The translations under genes were made by a program, and so were the position numbers. A stretch of DNA of 39,911 nucleotides from JAJEAD01 sp964420925. Its GTDB lineage: Bacteria; Pseudomonadota; Gammaproteobacteria; HK1. Shown in pieces: positions 16,347 to 23,689 of this stretch. Each line of letters begins with the position of its first letter. Within the stretch, counting starts at the first letter, position 1. The stretch covers positions 1 to 39,911 of the forward strand of contig CAYQVB010000165.1 in assembly GCA_964420925.1 (NCBI GenBank). Reading direction: 5' to 3'. The notes beneath the pieces were generated by a model, which saw only the letters and a program-made list of their open reading frames with translations, was not told where the DNA came from and did no database searches.

Positions 16347-17951
16347 TCAGACGTCGAGCCAGGCGGTCTCGAAGTACTCGCCCGCCTGCAGGCTGAACGC
16401 GGGATGGGGATCCCAGCCCTTGAGGATGTTCTGCTTCGCGTCGACGTAGTTGGTGAACGCGGGCAGGAGCGCGCCGCCCTCCTCGTGCAGCAGCCGCTGC
16501 AGCTCGCAGTAGATCTCGCGGCGGCGGCCCTTGTCGAGCTCGACCCGGCCCTCGAGCAGCAACGTGTCGAAGCGCTCGTTCTTCCACTGGGTCTCGTTCC
16601 AGGGCGCGTCGCTCTTGTGGGCGATGGTCAGGATCAGATCCGCGGTGGGACGTGCGTTCCAGCCCGACTGATTGACCGGCACCTTCATCCAGGTGTCGCT
16701 CCAGTAACCGTCGATGGGACGGCGCACCACGTTGATGTCCATGCCCGCCGCCCTGGCGCTCTCCTTGAAGATGATCGCCATGTCCTCGGCCCCGGTGCTC
16801 GCCGCGTTCGAGGTGTGGAAGTCCAGCGTCTGGCCCTCCATGCCCGCCTTCTTCCAGTGAAACCTCGCCTTGTCGGGGTCATACTCGCGCTGCGGGATAT
16901 CAGAACAGAAGTCGGCCATGATCGGGGCCACCGGATGGTCGTTGCCGACCACCGCGTGGCCTGCGAACACCTGCTTGACCACCAGCTCGCGATCCATTGC
17001 GTACTTCATCGCGAGGCGCACGTCGAGGTTGTCGGTAGGCGGCCGGTCGCACATGAGATCCGTCACCACGAAGGCGGAGCTCGGCGCCGACACGATGTCG
17101 ATGCCTTCGACGCGTTCGAGCTGCGCGACCAGCTTCGGCTCCACTTCCTCGATGAAGTGGACCTCGCCGGTGCGGATCGCGTTGATGCGGGCCGCCGTGT
17201 CGTTGATCGGGATCTGCTCGATCTCGTCGAGGTGTGCGACCCCGCTCTTCCAGTAGTTGTCGAAGCGCTTGAACAGGCAGCGCACCCCGGGGTCGAAGGA
17301 GGCGATGGTGTAGGGGCCGGTGCCGACCGGATTCATGAAGTCGGTCCAACCCGCGGGGTGGATGGTGCTGTGGTAGTCGGCCGCAAACGTCATCGGCAAC
17401 AGTGCGTTGCCCTGCTCCAGAGTGAAGTTGACGCGGTACTTGCCGTCCGCCTTCATGTCCACGATGTCCTCGAGGAGCGGCTTGGCCGGCGACTTGGAGT
17501 CCTCCCCGAGGTGGCGCGACAGGCTGTCGATCACGTCCTCGGCGTCGAGGGTCTTGCCGTTGTGGAACTCCACCCCTTCGCGCAGCTTGAAGGTCCACCA
17601 CTTCGCGCCCGGCTTGGTCTCCCAGGACTCCGCGAGCATCGGCTCCGCCTCCAGCTTGCGGGTGACCCGGGCGAGGCCGTTGTAGACGCCCCACGCACGG
17701 TTGGCGTCGATGCCGGTGGTCATCTGGGTCTGCTCCAGGGTCTCGGTGGAGGTACCGGCCGAGTAGCCCATGATGAGGCGTCCCCCCCGCTTCGGGGTGG
17801 CAGCGTGCAGGGTCTCGCTCATCAGCGCGGTCGCGGCGCCGGCGCTGAGGCCGACGGCGGTCGCCCCGGCGATGAAGTCGCGCCGGGTGATGCGCCCGCG
17901 CACGAGGGAATCTTCGAGTTTCGAGAGATCGGGTCGTTTCGGAGCGGCCAT
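16347..17951 (-). CDS. ABC transporter substrate-binding protein, family 5 (Dpp/Opp type), Tat-exported
   Basis: Periplasmic solute-binding protein of 534 aa in the SBP_bac_5 family, which binds peptides, opines, nickel complexes and other small ligands. The N-terminus carries a Tat signal, RGRITRRDFIAGATAVGLSA, ending near ALMSETLHAATP. Family blocks follow: GGRLIMGYSAGT, LAESWETKPGAKWWTFKLREGVEFHNGKTLDAEDVI, NPVGTGPYTI, and the LAMKYAMDRE helix. The ATG at 17949-17951 follows AGGAGGACTCC. No permease or ATPase gene accompanies it here, which is unusual. Instead it heads a minus-strand set with the Rieske-less oxygenase, NodB-fold and DUF5680 genes, opposite an AraC regulator. A quaternary amine or amino-acid-like ligand would fit the oxygenase type, but that is inference. 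Confidence 0.92.
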   Translation of the reverse strand: MAAPKRPDLSKLEDSLVRGRITRRDFIAGATAVGLSAGAATALMSETLHAATPKRGGRLIMGYSAGTSTETLEQTQMTTGIDANRAWGVYNGLARVTRKLEAEPMLAESWETKPGAKWWTFKLREGVEFHNGKTLDAEDVIDSLSRHLGEDSKSPAKPLLEDIVDMKADGKYRVNFTLEQGNALLPMTFAADYHSTIHPAGWTDFMNPVGTGPYTIASFDPGVRCLFKRFDNYWKSGVAHLDEIEQIPINDTAARINAIRTGEVHFIEEVEPKLVAQLERVEGIDIVSAPSSAFVVTDLMCDRPPTDNLDVRLAMKYAMDRELVVKQVFAGHAVVGNDHPVAPIMADFCSDIPQREYDPDKARFHWKKAGMEGQTLDFHTSNAASTGAEDMAIIFKESARAAGMDINVVRRPIDGYWSDTWMKVPVNQSGWNARPTADLILTIAHKSDAPWNETQWKNERFDTLLLEGRVELDKGRRREIYCELQRLLHEEGGALLPAFTNYVDAKQNILKGWDPHPAFSLQAGEYFETAWLDV

Positions 17952-18508
17952 GGAGTCCTCCTTTGCATGGCTCATGCAGGGTGGGCCGGTCGCGGCGTCG
18001 TATCGCGTGCGTGAGCCAAGTCGCCGCCCGGCGCTCGAAGGTCGATGCCGGCGGGAGACTCGCCTCCCGACCACACCGTCATTGGAAACCTCCCTCGGAT
18101 CCGTGTCAAACGATGCTTCGGGTAGCGACTCCTCGGGCGGCGCCGCAGCGCGTCGCGATGCTGGCCTCGCCTCGCCGCCTCGATGCACAATCGCGGAGCG
18201 CGGCCTGCGACCCGACGACCATGGTGAAGGCGCCAGTCGCCATTTGTCCCGCAGCGCGGAGCACTTGCCCACCAACCGCGGCGCCGCGAGACTCTTCGCC
18301 GGACGCGCCCGACCGTGTTTATCCCAGAGTCGGTTTCGTGCGGTGATTCCTTGACGCTCGTTTTCGGGCGTTGATAGCTTCGACCCGAGCCAAGGGCCTG
18401 CACCTCCTTCGACGACCGGGACACGGCGTAGCGACCTTCACGTTCGAGCGGGAGAGGCGCGGGCTCCAGTCGTCCGTGGGTGGGAAACTCGAAGCGACCG
18501 GAGGGGCC
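17952..18508. other. Divergent control region between SBP and AraC genes
   Basis: This 557-base space lies between two divergent start codons. No gene can be supported. It contains a short dispersed element (18317-18343, containing TTTATCCCAGAGTCGGTTTC) that recurs in inverted orientation at 20526-20548. The AraC regulator next to it probably acts here on the SBP operon. Confidence 0.45.
18317..18343 (+). repeat. Short dispersed element, copy 1
   Basis: The string GTTTATCC(C/G)AGAGTCGGTTT is found here and, reversed, at 20526-20548. Similar flanking bases (CGGTGATTCCTTGACGC against CGGATGACTTTCTTATCGC) suggest that the shared unit is longer and diverged. Confidence 0.5.
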
Positions 18509-19411
18509 ATGACCAAGGCGCTGCGCATCCGGCATGGGTTGTTCGGTCGGGTCGCAGTGCTGGAGATGGACCGCCGGCTGGTGGTGCACGCGCACCCCCA
18601 GGCCCACCTGCTCTTCAAGGTGGCGGGTTCCGACAGCGCATTCGGGGTTCATGACCGGCACCTGCCGCTCAGCGCGGAGTGGGCGGTCGCGGTCAACCCC
18701 TGGGAGCCGCATTGCTACCCTCGTTCACCCGGCACGGCTCCCTCCCTGATCCTCGCGCTGCACATCGATCCTTCCTGGCTCGCTGCCCGTCTCGATGGCC
18801 TGGCGTGGCCACAGTGCTTTCCCGGTCACGGGGTTCGGATGGGACCCGGCTTGCGAACGCTGGTCAGTACCCTGAACGCGGAGATGATCTACGGAGAGGG
18901 CGAAGACCGCGCCTTGGTGGAAGAACTGCTCGTCACGATTGCCGATCGGGTCCGGCAGGCACCACAGGCGACGAGCGAGCGAAAGTCCGAATGCTTCACC
19001 CGCGTAGCTCCCATCGACCGCCGTATCCGGCGCTCCATCGAGGTCATGCACTCTCGCCTGAGCGAGCACATCGGGCTCGAGACCCTCGCGCGCTCGGTCG
19101 GACTCTCGCGACAGCACTTCTTCGACCTGTTCCGCCGCTGCACCACCCTGACGCCCAGCGTCTACTGGAACATGCTGCGCATGGAACGGGCGGTGGCCGA
19201 GCTCGGTGCGGGACTGCGACCGATTCACGACATTGCCGCGGATCTCGGATTCAGCGCCCAGAGCAACTTCGCGCGCTTCTTCCGGGACCACCAGGGAGTC
19301 AGCCCGCGGGCTTATCGTAACGCCGTGGTTACGGTAGACGAGCTCGCGTCACCGGAAACGAGACGGGTTCCCTATCCGAATGCGCCTTTGAAGCTCAGCG
19401 AGGCGTTGTGA
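18509..19411 (+). CDS. AraC family transcriptional regulator
   Basis: Regulator of 300 aa. The N-terminal half is a cupin-like sensor (LVVHAHPQAHLLFKV, VAVNPWEPHCY). The C-terminal 95 residues hold the two helix-turn-helix motifs, LETLARSVGLSRQHFFDLFRR and IHDIAADLGFSAQSNFARFF, ending in the usual GVSPRAYR. The ATG at 18509 is preceded by GGAGGGGCC. It is divergent from the solute-binding protein operon, the standard position for a regulator of that operon. The next gene follows 12 bases later on the same strand. Confidence 0.9.
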   Translation: MTKALRIRHGLFGRVAVLEMDRRLVVHAHPQAHLLFKVAGSDSAFGVHDRHLPLSAEWAVAVNPWEPHCYPRSPGTAPSLILALHIDPSWLAARLDGLAWPQCFPGHGVRMGPGLRTLVSTLNAEMIYGEGEDRALVEELLVTIADRVRQAPQATSERKSECFTRVAPIDRRIRRSIEVMHSRLSEHIGLETLARSVGLSRQHFFDLFRRCTTLTPSVYWNMLRMERAVAELGAGLRPIHDIAADLGFSAQSNFARFFRDHQGVSPRAYRNAVVTVDELASPETRRVPYPNAPLKLSEAL

Positions 19412-19423
19412 AGGAGCAAGAGA

Positions 19424-20086
19424 ATGGAAAATGGCGTGTCGACGATTCATCAAGGGTGGGTTCCCGGGGACGGCTTCAGGGAATGGGCGCACCGGCAGTT
19501 GGTCGAAGCGGAGATCGAGAAAGTCGAATCGAAGGTGCGCTACACGCTCGACGACGTGATTCGTTTCGGCCGGCCGCATTTCGCGAACGTGCTCGAGGCC
19601 CGCCTTGCGGTCGCACTTGCCGGCGTGATCAGCCGCTTCATCTGCGAGCCAGTTCCGGCCGGCGAATTCGATGGGTTGATCGCGGATCGAATCGAACGCA
19701 ACCATCGGGCTCCACACAATAGAGTGGGTGCGTTGCTCGTGCCGAAGCAGAGCCTCGGCGAAGCGGCCACCGATATGCTGATCATCGCCCTCTTCGATGA
19801 CGTGAAGGAGCGGCGCGACGTGGTCGAGAAGATCGCGGTCTTCTGCATTGCGCAGGGTCGCGAGGTGCCGAGACCGGGTCCGGAGGAAGCTGCCCGCCGG
19901 AAAGCGGACATGGAGGCCCTGGAAAGGCAGGGCGTGAAGGTGTTTCGATTCCTGGAGCACGAAATTCTCTCCGATGCTCTCGATTGCGCCCGGACGGTGA
20001 ACCGCTACCTCACCCGGATCGAGAACAACTACGCCCGCACCTACAACTATCGGGCCGCGCTCGGTGTGCCTGGAGTGTTGAACTGA
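19424..20086 (+). CDS. conserved-looking protein of unknown function
   Basis: Protein of 220 aa that I do not recognise. It has no signal peptide or membrane segment. It is predicted largely helical, with charged stretches (VEAEIEKVESKVRYTLDDVIRF; PGPEEAARRKADMEALERQG) and a Tyr/Asn-rich C-terminus (TRIENNYARTYNYRAAL). The start is well supported: AAGGAG stands 7 bases before the ATG, and the AraC gene ends 12 bases upstream, so the two are co-transcribed. Codon usage and length support a real gene. The context suggests a role tied to the AraC-controlled SBP/oxygenase set. Confidence 0.7.
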   Translation: MENGVSTIHQGWVPGDGFREWAHRQLVEAEIEKVESKVRYTLDDVIRFGRPHFANVLEARLAVALAGVISRFICEPVPAGEFDGLIADRIERNHRAPHNRVGALLVPKQSLGEAATDMLIIALFDDVKERRDVVEKIAVFCIAQGREVPRPGPEEAARRKADMEALERQGVKVFRFLEHEILSDALDCARTVNRYLTRIENNYARTYNYRAALGVPGVLN

Positions 20087-20189
20087 GATCCCTTTCCGTG
20101 TCGTCCCGTCCGGCAGCACACTCGATATCGGCGCAGCCGGCGGACTCCCGCTAACCAAAGGAAAAGGAATGATGTCACTGACGTCATGA

Positions 20190-20258
20190 GCGTCGTTCCC
20201 GCGGAAGCGCATCCGTGATCTATCAGGCCGGTGGAGTCGCACCCTCGCGGGAATGACG
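20190..20258 (-). repeat. Dispersed repeat, type 2, copy 1
   Basis: On the minus strand this reads CGTCATTCCCGCGAGGG, then a CTCCACCGGCC and GATCACGGATGCG arm. The same succession appears on the plus strand at 21920-21987, with about 75-80 % identity by eye. Confidence 0.65.
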
Positions 20259-20280
20259 ACAGGTGACGTCCGGAGTTGAT

Positions 20281-20313
20281 TCCGTCATTCCAGCGCAAGC
20301 GGGAATCCACCGG
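20281..20313 (+). repeat. Dispersed repeat core
   Basis: CCGTCATTCCAGCGCAAGCG is followed by GGAATCCACCGG. This is the core palindrome of the repeat family without long arms. Confidence 0.65.
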
Positions 20314-20525
20314 CTGGAATCATGAAACTGAAGGGCGAAGGGACAGGGGCCTCCGCACAGTTTCACCGATTCTCGCCGCACCCGAACACCAATTCACGGA
20401 AGCGGGCATCCACTAGCTCAGCGGATCGCGGGTTAGGTGCTTCAGACCTTGTCTACCCATTCGGATCGATCCGACTCCCCGACAACAACGTGGACGTTGC
20501 GATAAGAAAGTCATCCGGCGCGGCC

Positions 20526-20548
20526 GAAAACCGACTCTCGGATAAACG
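20526..20548 (-). repeat. Short dispersed element, copy 2
   Basis: On the minus strand this reads CGTTTATCCGAGAGTCGGTT, matching the copy at 18317-18343. Confidence 0.5.
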
Positions 20549-20553
20549 CATCG

Positions 20554-20610
20554 CCCGCAATTCGCGACGCTCTCATAAGTAGCGTCGCTTCCGAATCGGT
20601 AGCCTGCGGG
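20554..20610. other. Interrupted 18-bp inverted repeat
   Basis: The continuous left arm CCCGCA-ATTCG-CGACGCT (20554-20571) is matched by AGCGTCG (20581-20587), CGAAT (20592-20596) and TGCGGG (20605-20610), leaving unpaired CTTC and CGGTAGCC on the right arm. The loop is 9 bases. It lies 110 bases upstream of the metallo-hydrolase start and could fold in RNA or DNA; no known riboswitch or attC core is recognised. Confidence 0.5.
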
Positions 20611-20720
20611 CATCGCATCGAACGTGCACCTCCCTTCGAGACGAGGGCGGAAAGCCGGTCGGTGTGTTTCCTGGAGCGGGACGCCCGCGTTGGTCAACGG
20701 ACGGGTTCGAGGAGGAACGC

Positions 20721-21572
20721 ATGAGCCTGGAAATCAAGATTCTCGACATTGGAGACATCGAGCTCGACTCGAGCTTTCTCGTGCTCGCCCGCGATCCCGG
20801 GCGGATCGCGCGGGTGCCCACGCTTTCCTACCTGATCACCGGCGGGTCGGACCTGATTCTCGTGGATACCGGATACCGCAATGTCGAGATCATGGAGCGC
20901 CTCGGCATGCGCGGAATCCAGACCCGCGAGCAGGTGCTGGACAACGCGCTCGCGAAGCACGGGGTCAAGATGGGCGATATCCGCTACATCCTCCACACGC
21001 ACCTGCACATCGATCACGCGGGCAAGGACGATCTCTTTCCCAACACCACGACCGTCGCCATCAACCGGCGAGAGCTCGAGTACGCGGTGTCCGGCCTCAT
21101 GGGCGCCCAGTATCCGCCCGAGGACATCAAGCACCTGATCGACCGCCTGCATACCCGCAACGCGCTCCGGCTCCTGGACCTCGAGCAGTCCGAAGGGGAG
21201 GAGATCATTCCCGGAGTGGTGTGCATTGCGGCCGGGGCGCACACGGAGGGCTCGATGAACGTCCTCGTCGAGACCGCCCAGGGTACCGCCTGCGTATGCG
21301 GGGACGTCGTCTACGACGTGTACGACCAGATCGTGGAACCCTTCCTGCAGGTCAACGAGATGGAGCCCGCGACCACCGGGAACCACGGGACGACCAAGCG
21401 CGCCGAGAAGGCCGCCATCAAGAAGGCCCTGAACTCCGGATCCTTCCTGCTCCCGATGCACGACTTCCCCGCGGTGGTCGATCGGGGCCGGGTGATCGGC
21501 CGCCTGCACGAGACGGTGCCCGGGCCGATGGCGCCGGTAAAGAACGAGAACCGCAACTGGTTCCCGGCCTGA
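20721..21572 (+). CDS. metallo-beta-lactamase fold hydrolase, N-acyl-homoserine-lactonase-like
   Basis: Dinuclear-zinc hydrolase of 283 aa. HTHLHIDH (H94, H96, D98, H99) is the HxHxDH motif. Further ligands are in GAHTEGSM, CGDVVYDVY and MHDFPAV, an arrangement shared with AiiA-type N-acyl-homoserine lactonases. The ATG at 20721 follows GAGGAGGAACGC. The gene stands alone between two repeat-filled intergenic regions. Members of this group also hydrolyse other lactones, so a quorum-quenching role is possible but not shown. Confidence 0.87.
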   Translation: MSLEIKILDIGDIELDSSFLVLARDPGRIARVPTLSYLITGGSDLILVDTGYRNVEIMERLGMRGIQTREQVLDNALAKHGVKMGDIRYILHTHLHIDHAGKDDLFPNTTTVAINRRELEYAVSGLMGAQYPPEDIKHLIDRLHTRNALRLLDLEQSEGEEIIPGVVCIAAGAHTEGSMNVLVETAQGTACVCGDVVYDVYDQIVEPFLQVNEMEPATTGNHGTTKRAEKAAIKKALNSGSFLLPMHDFPAVVDRGRVIGRLHETVPGPMAPVKNENRNWFPA

Positions 21573-21915
21573 GCGGGGGAGCCGGGACGGGAAGCGGAAG
21601 CACCGGAAGCCTCGCATGTACATCGGAGCTGAGAACGGGAGTTCGCACTTGTGTCCGGACAAGGTGTGTTCTGGCGAAAATCCACGACGGCGTTTGCTCG
21701 TACCTCCTTCTCCAGTACTGGCTGGGGCGGTGGATTCCCGCTTGTGTGGGAAATCCCTCCACTCATCGTTTGTCGTGGATTCCCGCTTTCGCGGGAATGA
21801 CGGGAACACACGACTCGAACGCGCGCGCTGCCTCGATGTTCCCTTCGCGATAGCGGGTTGGTTCGCCGCCGTGGCACACTTGCGCGGGAGTGGCGGCAAG
21901 AGACGGTCGGCCTGG
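21573..21915. other. Repeat-filled intergenic region
   Basis: This 343-base space has no supportable gene. Most of it (about 21725-21846) is the reversed copy of the composite repeat at 3195-3310, and another repeat unit begins at its right end and runs into the metal-binding-protein gene. Confidence 0.6.
21725..21846 (-). repeat. Composite dispersed repeat, copy 2
   Basis: On the minus strand this has the same order as 3195-3310: GGAACATCGAGGCAGC, then CGTTCGAGTCGTGTGTTCCC, the TCATTCCCGCG core, CGGGAATCCACG, and a second half-core with GGGATTTCCCACACAAGCG. The long shared arm shows it is one mobile or amplified unit rather than a bare palindrome. Confidence 0.75.
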
Positions 21916-22914
21916 ATGCCGTCATTCCCGCGAAAGCGGGAATCCACCGGCTCAACCGATCACGGATGCGGGAGTTCGAAGACGACGGCCCGTGTCCCGT
22001 GCCCTTCGCCGCTCCGGCGCGGATTGGCGTTCCTTGCCGCAGGCGTCGTTGCGATGCTCGGTGCGCCCGCTGCCGCCGCGGGCAGCGAGGAGCCTCCGCT
22101 TGCGGTCGCCACCATCAGCATCCTCGCCGACTTCGTGCGGGCGGTGGCGGGGGAGCGGCTCGAGGTCATCTCCATCGTGCACGTCGGCGGAGATCCCCAC
22201 ACCTACGAGCCGGTGCCCTCGGACGCGCGCCGGATTGCCGATGCCGACCTGGTGGTGCGCAACGGCCTGGGGCTGGAGCGCTGGCTGGACCGCCTCATCG
22301 AGACGAACACGAAGACCCGGGTGGTGACGGCGACGGAGGGCCTCGTCCCGCTGGTGCAGGCGAACGGGGACTACGAGGGACACCCGGATCCCCACCTCTG
22401 GATGGATCCACGACTCGCGGCCGCCTACGTACGCAACATCGAGGCGGCGCTCGCGGAGCGTTATCCGGAGCATTCGGCGGAGTTCGCGCGCAACGCCCAG
22501 GGTTACGCCGAACGCCTCGAAGCGCTGGATCGCGACATCGCGCACGAGCTCTCCGGCATCGAGGAGGAACATCGCAAGCTCGTAACCACCCACGACGCTT
22601 TCCGCTACTTCGGGCGCCGTTACGGGGTCGAGGTCGTCGCCACCATCTGGGGCATCTCGACCGAGCGGGAACCGTCCGCCCGAGAGATCCGGGCCATCGT
22701 GGATGGCATCCGCGAGCAGGGAGTGCGCTCCGTCTTCGTCGAGACCACCGTCAATCCCGCCCTGATGCTGCGCATCGCGGAGGAGACCGGCATCCACGTC
22801 GGCGCTCCCCTCTACGGCGACTCCGTCGGCCCACCGGGCAGCGGTGCGGATACCTACGTCGGAATGATGCGTGCCAACGCGAGCGCGGTGGCGGAAGGCT
22901 TGCGCAAGGGCTGA
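21916..22914 (+). CDS. metal ABC transporter substrate-binding protein (TroA/ZnuA family)
   Basis: Cluster A-I periplasmic metal-binding protein, 332 aa from the ATG at 21916. Ligands expected from the family are H95 (GGDPHTYEP), H160 (HPDPHLWMDP), H226 (VTTHDAFRYFG) and D302 (LYGDSVG), the His-His-His-Asp set of TroA/ZnuA-like proteins. The His-rich loop of ZnuA is absent. A hydrophobic export segment (GLAFLAAGVVAMLGAPAAAA) precedes the mature part. The true start is doubtful: the first 20 codons are dispersed-repeat sequence (MPSFPRKREST), and TTG at 22024 or ATG at 22054 are alternatives. The ATPase gene begins 5 bases after its stop. Confidence 0.88.
   Translation: MPSFPRKRESTGSTDHGCGSSKTTARVPCPSPLRRGLAFLAAGVVAMLGAPAAAAGSEEPPLAVATISILADFVRAVAGERLEVISIVHVGGDPHTYEPVPSDARRIADADLVVRNGLGLERWLDRLIETNTKTRVVTATEGLVPLVQANGDYEGHPDPHLWMDPRLAAAYVRNIEAALAERYPEHSAEFARNAQGYAERLEALDRDIAHELSGIEEEHRKLVTTHDAFRYFGRRYGVEVVATIWGISTEREPSAREIRAIVDGIREQGVRSVFVETTVNPALMLRIAEETGIHVGAPLYGDSVGPPGSGADTYVGMMRANASAVAEGLRKG
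21920..21987 (+). repeat. Dispersed repeat, type 2, copy 2
   Basis: CGTCATTCCCGCGAAAGCGG is followed by GAATCCACCGG and GATCACGGATGCGGG. It forms the 5' end of the reading frame of the metal-binding protein. Confidence 0.65.
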
Positions 22915-22919
22915 AGCAC

Positions 22920-23687
22920 GTGCGTCACGACGAAGGATTTCGAATCGACCGCCTGAGAGTCTCCTACGGGGGGCAGCGGGTGCTCGACGACACCAGCGGC
23001 TGCTTCCGGGCCGGGCGGATGAGCGCGATCGTCGGCCCCAACGGCGCCGGGAAGTCCACCCTCGTCAAGGCGATGCTGGGCCTGATCCCGATCGATCGCG
23101 GTGTCGTCGCCTTGTTCGGAGATCCGGTGTGTCGCCACCGTCACCGCATCGCCTACGTTCCCCAGCGCTCCGACATCGACTGGAGCTATCCCGCCACGGT
23201 GGCGGAAGTGGTCGGCATGGGACGCTACCCGCTGGGACGCCTCTGGAGATGGACGAACTCCCGGGATCGCGAGCGGGTCGGGGAGGCGTTGAAGAGCGTC
23301 TCGCTGGTCGAGCTCGAGGATCGGGCCATCGGCGCGCTGTCGGGGGGACAGCAGCAGCGTGTCTTCCTGGCCCGCGCCATCGCACAGGAAGCATCGGTCG
23401 TGGTGCTCGATGAGCCCTTCACCGCGATCGACGCGGTGACCGAGTCCCTCCTGTGGCGGGTCCTCGAGGAGATGGCGCGGGCGGGAAAACTCGTCGCCGT
23501 AGTGCACCACGATCTCAGCGTGGTGCGTCAGCGCTTCGACGACGTGGCGATCCTCTCTGGCCGGATGATCGCGTGCGGCAGCGTGGAATCGGCGTTCACC
23601 GAGCGCAACATCGCCATTGCCTACCGCCGGTCGCCTCTTGAGACGGCGGAAGCCGCGCTTCCAAGGATGCGGGAGGCGGCGCTCTGA
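22920..23687 (+). CDS. metal ABC transporter ATP-binding protein
   Basis: ABC ATPase of 255 aa from a GTG. It has Walker A GPNGAGKST, Q-loop YVPQRSDIDW, the signature LSGGQQQR, Walker B VVVLDEPF and H-loop VVHHDL. The YVPQRSDIDWSYPATV block is diagnostic of the Mn/Zn/Fe (MntB/TroB/ZnuC) subfamily. GTG at 22920 is the only start before the first beta strand; the Shine-Dalgarno sequence is weak, consistent with coupling to the preceding gene 5 bases away. The permease-regulator gene starts 2 bases after its stop. Confidence 0.93.
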   Translation: MRHDEGFRIDRLRVSYGGQRVLDDTSGCFRAGRMSAIVGPNGAGKSTLVKAMLGLIPIDRGVVALFGDPVCRHRHRIAYVPQRSDIDWSYPATVAEVVGMGRYPLGRLWRWTNSRDRERVGEALKSVSLVELEDRAIGALSGGQQQRVFLARAIAQEASVVVLDEPFTAIDAVTESLLWRVLEEMARAGKLVAVVHHDLSVVRQRFDDVAILSGRMIACGSVESAFTERNIAIAYRRSPLETAEAALPRMREAAL

Positions 23688-23689
23688 TC

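Larger units (their letters stand above)
20087..20720. other. 634-base intergenic region with repeats and an extended hairpin
   Basis: No gene can be supported here. It contains two copies of the TCATTCC...GGGAATCCA repeat family (20190-20258 reversed, 20281-20313 forward), the second copy of the short GTTTATCC element (20526-20548), and an 18-bp interrupted inverted repeat (20554-20610). It ends with the Shine-Dalgarno sequence of the metallo-hydrolase. Confidence 0.6.

Noticed and set aside
20413..20430. tRNA D-arm-like string TAGCTCAGCGG
   Set aside because: No anticodon arm, T arm with GTTCGA or acceptor stem follows at the right distance.
20554..20610. Integron attC site
   Set aside because: Bulged right arm is reminiscent, but the GTTRRRY/RYYYAAC core sites are absent and no integrase is near.
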